This document shows, piece by piece, positions 59,846 to 64,000 of a stretch of 64,000 nt of DNA. The stretch lies in assembly GCF_031928785.1 (NCBI RefSeq), contig NZ_JARQAL010000001.1; one strand, given 5' to 3'. Origin of the DNA: Enterococcus_C asini_A. Its GTDB lineage: Bacteria > Bacillota > Bacilli > Lactobacillales > Enterococcaceae. Within the stretch, counting starts at the first letter, position 1. The number at the start of each line of letters is the position of its first letter. The notes beneath the pieces were generated by a model that saw nothing but the letters and a program-made list of their open reading frames with translations, had not been told where the DNA came from and searched no databases. Made by a program: the position numbers and the translations under genes.

Positions 59846-60778
59846 ATGAATGTTTTAAAGGCTTATAAATTTCGTTTATACCCTACAGGGGAACAGCGGC
59901 AGTTTTTTATTGAAACATTCGGTTGTGTCCGTTTTACCTACAATGCTTTGCTAAAAGATCGGGAACAAAGCAATCCAGGTGAAAAAAACTCTTTAACACC
60001 GGCTAAGTTGAAATGTAGCTATCCTTTTTTAAAGCAGACCGATAGCTTGGCATTGTCCAATACGCAGCGAAATCTAGATCGAGCTTTTCGTAATTTTTAT
60101 GCTGGCCGATGCGCTCATCCCAAATTGAAAACCAAAAAAAATCAGTGGCAGTCTTATACCACAAACAATCAACAAGGGACGATTCGCATTGAAGAGGGTC
60201 AGTTGAAACTACCTAAATTAAAGAGCTTGGTTCCTTTAAATCTTCATCGAGAAGTAAAAGGGCAGATTCGTTCGGCGACTATTTCTGCAAAAAATTTAGA
60301 AGAGTTCTATGTTTCCTTGCTTTGTGAAGAGGAAGTTACACCCTTGCCTAAAACGCGGAAAAAAATTGTTTTGCATTTTTGCCCGGAACAGTTGCTTCAA
60401 GAAAATCAAGGATTAAAAACTCGATTTTGCCAAGAGGAACTTCAAGAAAAAATCGCCCGGGAAGAACGGCGACTGGCGATTCGTTCGGAAAGTGCTCGTC
60501 GGCGTCTGGTTAAATTAAAAACAGCCAAAAACTACCAAAAGCAAAAAGCCCGCGTTTTGGAATTGTATCGTCACAAAAAAGCCCGCAAGCAGAGCTATAT
60601 GGATGAGTTGTCTTTAAAACTGGTGGAAAAATATGATGAGATTATTCTTTACCACGCGTCAAGTCAAACCGGTACTTTCGGCTCCAGTGACTGGCAACAT
60701 TTTCTCCAAAAAGTTCAGTATAAAGCTCGTTGGTACGGCAAAACGGTTGTGGTGAAATCATTGCAGAAAAAAGCTTGA
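59846..60778 (+). CDS. Nuclease-dead TnpB-like protein (TldR-type candidate)
   Basis: A 310-residue IS605 OrfB/TnpB homologue. The N-terminal HTH/wedge region is well kept (LKAYKFRLYPTGEQRQFF, CVRFTYNALL, YTTNNQQGTIRI, LPKLKSL). The RuvC-I motif GIDLG aligns with VLHFC (175-179), so Asp is His177. The RuvC-II VVEDL aligns with ILYHA, so Glu is Tyr269. The protein ends after YKARWYGKTVVV, losing the zinc ribbon and third Asp of 360-420-residue TnpBs. The frame is intact, with SD AGAGGG and a promoter. A structured RNA and terminator follow, and no TnpA is present. Best read as an RNA-guided DNA-binding repressor; a decayed tnpB is the alternative. Confidence 0.8.
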   Translation: MNVLKAYKFRLYPTGEQRQFFIETFGCVRFTYNALLKDREQSNPGEKNSLTPAKLKCSYPFLKQTDSLALSNTQRNLDRAFRNFYAGRCAHPKLKTKKNQWQSYTTNNQQGTIRIEEGQLKLPKLKSLVPLNLHREVKGQIRSATISAKNLEEFYVSLLCEEEVTPLPKTRKKIVLHFCPEQLLQENQGLKTRFCQEELQEKIAREERRLAIRSESARRRLVKLKTAKNYQKQKARVLELYRHKKARKQSYMDELSLKLVEKYDEIILYHASSQTGTFGSSDWQHFLQKVQYKARWYGKTVVVKSLQKKA

Positions 60779-60780
60779 GA

Positions 60781-60921
60781 ATGAAAAAAAACAATGGAAC
60801 TGGAAGGGACTCCAGGGATCGCCTAGGGTATAGAAAAAGTCTTTTGATTTTTGTTTCTAGGAAGCCTGTCCACTAATTATAATAAACCATTATCTAGGCC
60901 GCGAAATTTCGCGGCTTTTTT
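60781..60921 (+). ncRNA. Candidate omega/guide RNA of the TnpB-like protein
   Basis: Directly after the gene, 60801-60816 can form a CTGGA/TCCAG hairpin, or GGA-CAGG-CCTAG (60808-60825) pairs with CTAGG-CCTG-TCC (60858-60871). AGGAAGCC, common near the 3' end of TnpB omega RNAs, lies at 60859-60866. An AT-rich stretch (60872-60897) then leads to the terminator and is the likely place of a guide. The RNA probably overlaps the 3' end of the gene, as omega RNAs do. Exact scaffold and guide boundaries cannot be set by eye. Confidence 0.55.
60898..60921 (+). terminator. Terminator of the TnpB-like/guide RNA transcript
   Basis: GCCGCGAAATTTCGCGGC, a perfect palindrome, followed by T6. Confidence 0.92.
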
Positions 60922-60950
60922 CAATGAAATACTAAGAAGGTACCGTATCA

Positions 60951-60990
60951 AAAAAACGAGGCCGCCTATTAATGGCTGACCTCTTTTTTT
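60951..60990. terminator. Terminator of the Nudix/winged-helix gene
   Basis: AAAAAACGAGG pairs with CCTCTTTTTTT around a partly paired interior; A- and T-runs on both sides. Confidence 0.75.
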
Positions 60991-61822
60991 AAGCTTGTTT
61001 TCCTTGTAAAACTTCTTCTTTTAACTGGTAAATTTTCGAAGGGCGGCCAATGCCTAGCGGGCGCTCGCCGATTTCATCGAAGTATTGGAGCATAGCTTTT
61101 TTATAATTAGAATGGTCAATGGAACGAAAATCCACTCCCCAGAACTTCGCGAAAACTTTGCGCGCTTCGGTAATGGTAAAGCTATCTCCTAAGACTTGTA
61201 AGACTAAAGGTTCGTGTTCCATTTTATTGGCTACTCGATTAAAAGCTTTTAAGATGAGTTTACTGTGGTCAAAGGCTAAGGTATCGTTACCTGAGGAGTG
61301 ACCACTCTTCAAATCTAAGATGATTTCTACCCCGCCGGAAGTGAGATACAGTTGATTGCCACGGCGTTCCATATTAAACCAACGGACTTCGTTGGCATCA
61401 TCACCGGCAATTAACGGTTCTTCTCCAATGAAAGCCAAGTAACTCACAGTGACCACCCAACCGCGAGGATCTCGATTCGGAGTGCTAAAGGTGTGAAGTT
61501 GTTCGATATTATGAGAAGCAATAGTGACGCCAGTTTCTTCTTTGGTTTCCCGTATGACACTGTCATCGGTGGACTCATTAGGATTTACAAAGCCTCCCGG
61601 TAGCGCCCAAGAATTGCGATAAGGATGACTTTTACGTTGAATTAATAAAGTCTTCAACTGATCTTCTTCTTTGTTGTAACACATCAAAACCATATCCACG
61701 GTTAAGGAAGGCTTGGCGTATTCCGGATGATCTTGCCGGTGGTACCAATCCAAAAATTCGCCTTCAGTGGCGATTTGTTCGTAATAGATTTTCTCTTCTG
61801 TGCTAGAAGTAAATTCTTTCAT
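60989..61822 (-). CDS. Nudix protein with C-terminal winged helix (NrtR-like)
   Basis: A 277-residue two-domain protein. The Nudix domain (about 40-190) keeps a full Nudix box from GGFVNPNES to RETKEETGV. A C-terminal NrtR-type winged helix (about 205-270) ends GRPSKIYQL. NrtR proteins repress NAD-synthesis genes and bind ADP-ribose; some keep ADP-ribose pyrophosphatase activity, and the intact box allows that here. No NAD genes are adjacent. ATG follows GGAGG. Convergent with the TnpB-like locus. Confidence 0.88.
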   Translation of the reverse strand: MKEFTSSTEEKIYYEQIATEGEFLDWYHRQDHPEYAKPSLTVDMVLMCYNKEEDQLKTLLIQRKSHPYRNSWALPGGFVNPNESTDDSVIRETKEETGVTIASHNIEQLHTFSTPNRDPRGWVVTVSYLAFIGEEPLIAGDDANEVRWFNMERRGNQLYLTSGGVEIILDLKSGHSSGNDTLAFDHSKLILKAFNRVANKMEHEPLVLQVLGDSFTITEARKVFAKFWGVDFRSIDHSNYKKAMLQYFDEIGERPLGIGRPSKIYQLKEEVLQGKQA

Positions 61823-61846
61823 GAATGGGCGGGCCTCCTGTCAATC

Positions 61847-61874
61847 ACTGTAGTTATATTGTATCACGTTTCAA
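61847..61874 (-). promoter_or_regulatory. Nudix/winged-helix gene promoter
   Basis: Minus strand TTGAAA, 16-bp spacer, TACAGT; an alternative extended -10 TGA-TACAAT lies within the spacer. Confidence 0.5.
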
Positions 61875-61893
61875 AACTTGATTTTATGGAAAA

Positions 61894-62169
61894 TCAGCCG
61901 AATACAAAGGGGGTAATCAAATTAAAAAAGAAAAGCAATAAATAAAAGGGTAGCGCTCGATTGGCTTTATCGGCAATAGCTCGAAGTCCACACCCAAAAA
62001 TCAGCAAATAGAGCAGTAGTCGAAGGATTTGGAGAATCAGTAAAAAAGGACTCAACAAATCTTGAGTATTAAAATAAGCATAAATGAAAGGATAAAAACT
62101 GGCAAAGACCATCCGAATAAAGGTCAAGACGGTAACCAGTGCGATTAAATTGCGATGGCGTTTTGGCAT
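61894..62169 (-). CDS. Small membrane protein (91 aa), unknown
   Basis: A 91-residue protein with about three hydrophobic helices (LIALVTVLTFIRMVFASF, LLILQILRLLLYLLIFGCG, FYLLLFFFNLITPFVFG) and a basic N-terminus. Family not recognised. AGGGA lies 5 nt before the ATG, and an extended -10 (TGC-TATAAT, minus strand, 62249-62241) is about 75 bp upstream. It may be transcribed with the Nudix gene, but that gene also has promoter-like sequence. Confidence 0.65.
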   Translation of the reverse strand: MPKRHRNLIALVTVLTFIRMVFASFYPFIYAYFNTQDLLSPFLLILQILRLLLYLLIFGCGLRAIADKANRALPFYLLLFFFNLITPFVFG

Positions 62170-62373
62170 GGCGGTCCCTAAAAATAGGGAAGGTCACTTC
62201 CTTTTCTGTTTTGACAAGAAAATCTTTGTCTCGTCCTTTGATTATAGCATTTTTTTAAGTCTTGAGAGAAGCTATTCTGATTGAGAAAACTACTTACACG
62301 CTAAAAAGGGACTTAAAGGGGGATCAAAGAGGAAACCAGATTGTATTTCCCCAGGTAAGCCTAGTAAAAGATG

Positions 62374-62404
62374 TTGTTAATCGCTGGATTATTTATGGTA
62401 TACT
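62374..62404 (+). promoter_or_regulatory. metG promoter
   Basis: TTGTTA, 19-bp spacer, TG-extended TATACT. A GTCGGA/TCCGAC hairpin follows in the leader (62425-62442), just before the SD. Confidence 0.6.
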
Positions 62405-62460
62405 ACAAAAGAATGAGCAAAGTGTCGGATTATTTTCCGACCAATGAGGAGGAAGTACAC

Positions 62461-64000
62461 GTGTCTGAAAAGAAAACATTTTACATCACGACACCAATCT
62501 ATTATCCAAGTGGCAAGTTACATATTGGCAATTCTTATACCACGATTGCTTGTGATGCGGTTTCTCGTTACAAACGTTTAATGGGCTTTGACGTCTTCTA
62601 TTTGACCGGAGTGGACGAACACGGCCAGAAGATTGAAAAGAAGGCAGAAGAGCTAGGTGTGGAACCTCAGGCTTACGTGGATCGCATGGCTGCCGACGTG
62701 CAAAAACTGTGGAAAACTTTGGACATCAGCTATGATAAATTCATTCGTACGACGGATGATTATCATAAAGCAGCCATCCAAAAAATCTTCCAACGGCTCT
62801 TGGATCAAGGGGATATTTATTTAGGGGAATATGAAGGCTGGTATTCGGTCTCCGATGAAGAATACTTTACAGAAACCCAATTGGCAGAAGTTTACAAAGA
62901 TGAAAATGGCAAAGTCATCGGCGGGAAAGCACCTAGTGGCCATGATGTAGAATTGGTGAAAGAAGAGTCTTATTTCTTTAGGATGAGCAAATACGCGGAT
63001 CGCTTAGTAGCTTATTACGACGAACATCCTGAATTTATCCAACCAGAATCTCGCAAAAAAGAAATGATCAATAACTTTATCAAACCTGGTTTAGAAGACT
63101 TAGCAGTTTCTCGGACAACCTTTTCTTGGGGGATTCCTGTAAAAGCAAATCCGAAACACGTGGTTTACGTGTGGATTGATGCTTTAGCGAACTACATTAC
63201 AGCATTAGGTTACGGCTCTGATGATGACAGTCTCTTTAAAAAATATTGGCCTGCTGATATTCATATGGTGGGCAAAGAAATCGTGCGTTTCCATACGATT
63301 TACTGGCCAATTATGTTAATGGCTTTGGATTTGCCATTGCCAAAACAAATCTACGGTCACGGCTGGTTAATGATGAAAGATGGCAAGATGAGTAAATCGA
63401 AAGGCAATGTGGTTTACCCAGAAATGCTGGTGGAACGCTATGGATTAGATGCTTTACGCTACTACTTGTTACGGGCGGTACCTTTTGGCTCAGATGGTGT
63501 CTTTACTCCAGAAGACTTCGTATCCCGGGTGAATTACGACTTAGCTAATGACCTAGGTAACCTGTTAAACCGCACGATTGCGATGATCAATAAATACTGT
63601 GGGGGTGTGGTACCAGACTACAAGTCCAAAATCACTGCTTTTGATAGTGAACTTTCAACTACAGCAGCAAATGTAGTCGGCCGTTACCACCAAGCCATGG
63701 ATAAATTAGAATTCTCCACCGCCTTAAGCGAAATTTGGACCTTGGTTTCTCGGGCGAATAAATACATTGACGAAACCGAACCATGGATACTCGCAAAAGA
63801 CGAAGAGAAAAAAGCTGAATTGGATTCTGTCATGGTTCATTTAGCTGAATCTTTGCGGATTGTGGCAATTTTATTGCAACCGATTATGACTCAAACACCA
63901 AAACGCATCTTTGAACAACTTGGTTTGGACAAGGAAAAAATGCAATTGGAAGACTTGCACTTCGGGGAATTCCCAAGTGGCACCCAAGTAGTGGCAAAAG
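62461..64000 (+). CDS. metG: Methionyl-tRNA synthetase (3' end outside the window)
   Basis: Charges tRNA-Met. The first 513 codons are present; the gene runs off the right edge, and the family is usually about 660 residues in Firmicutes. The class I signatures HIGN (after TTPIYYPSGKL) and KMSKS (DGKMSKSKGN) are visible, with the anticodon-binding helical domain beyond. GTG start behind GAGGAGGAAG. No T-box or S-box is seen in the leader; only a short hairpin sits before the SD. Confidence 0.96.
   Translation, partial: MSEKKTFYITTPIYYPSGKLHIGNSYTTIACDAVSRYKRLMGFDVFYLTGVDEHGQKIEKKAEELGVEPQAYVDRMAADVQKLWKTLDISYDKFIRTTDDYHKAAIQKIFQRLLDQGDIYLGEYEGWYSVSDEEYFTETQLAEVYKDENGKVIGGKAPSGHDVELVKEESYFFRMSKYADRLVAYYDEHPEFIQPESRKKEMINNFIKPGLEDLAVSRTTFSWGIPVKANPKHVVYVWIDALANYITALGYGSDDDSLFKKYWPADIHMVGKEIVRFHTIYWPIMLMALDLPLPKQIYGHGWLMMKDGKMSKSKGNVVYPEMLVERYGLDALRYYLLRAVPFGSDGVFTPEDFVSRVNYDLANDLGNLLNRTIAMINKYCGGVVPDYKSKITAFDSELSTTAANVVGRYHQAMDKLEFSTALSEIWTLVSRANKYIDETEPWILAKDEEKKAELDSVMVHLAESLRIVAILLQPIMTQTPKRIFEQLGLDKEKMQLEDLHFGEFPSGTQVVAK

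Noticed and set aside
60872..60897. Possible guide matches such as TATAATAA near 28518 and other TATAAT promoters in the window
   Set aside because: Only 6-8 bases agree, all within the common -10 motif; not a credible target without a genome search.
62262..62447. 61-residue rightward ORF before metG
   Set aside because: It spans the metG promoter and leader hairpin and has no SD of its own.

Overview
The window is chromosomal DNA from a low-GC Gram-positive bacterium of the order Lactobacillales, most likely Enterococcus or a close relative. Four things point there: an SMK-box (SAM-III) leader in front of metK; a leuS T-box leader; the Bacillus-like block yheA-yhaO-yhaN-yhaM / prsA / yhaH-hit / ecsAB; and an acetyltransferase that, from memory, closely resembles the chromosomal AAC(6')-Ii of Enterococcus faecium. 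GTG and TTG starts are common and most genes carry a clear Shine-Dalgarno (SD) sequence. The species cannot be fixed from the sequence alone.

Layout. 1-460: five tRNA genes (Asp, Phe, Gly, Ile, Glu) and a terminator. 0.5-8.8 kb: metK under SMK control, a drug-efflux protein, an esterase, the tRNA wobble-uridine enzymes MnmL/MnmM, a PAP2 phosphatase and a LysM autolysin. 8.8-20.7 kb: T-box leuS, murE, a MurJ-type flippase, a Nudix protein, two pseudouridine synthases, a ROK fructokinase and a class A PBP with an unusual leader. 20.9-32.2 kb: the yheA-to-ecsB block, then ytmP and trmB. 32.2-44.7 kb: pepO, a C39-like protein, a divergent Prs paralogue, an AraC regulator, a 328-bp inverted-repeat element, a cysteine desulfurase with its DUF1831 partner, a phosphoesterase, the serC-serA-DUF1015 operon and mnmA. 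44.8-54.3 kb: an MFS transporter, topB, kup and a KdgR-like/eda/kdgK ketodeoxygluconate locus with repeated operator-like palindromes. 54.5-62.2 kb: two very small membrane-protein genes, ftsK, rlmN, the AAC(6')-like gene, a TnpB-like gene, a Nudix/winged-helix protein and a small membrane protein. metG runs off the right edge.

The most notable locus is 59.7-60.9 kb. It encodes a 310-residue TnpB (IS605 OrfB) homologue whose reading frame is intact, but the RuvC Asp and Glu positions are replaced (His177, Tyr269) and the C-terminal zinc ribbon with the third acidic residue is missing. It has its own promoter overlapping a palindrome, and its 3' end runs into a strong stem-loop, a short AT-rich stretch and a terminator. 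This is the layout expected of a nuclease-dead, RNA-guided TnpB-like repressor (TldR type) with its guide RNA. No transposase or transposon ends are visible around it.

The remaining genes are mostly housekeeping: translation and tRNA modification, cell-wall synthesis and turnover, protein export and folding, RNA decay, and serine and sugar-acid metabolism. They are divided by many strong, often bidirectional, intrinsic terminators.
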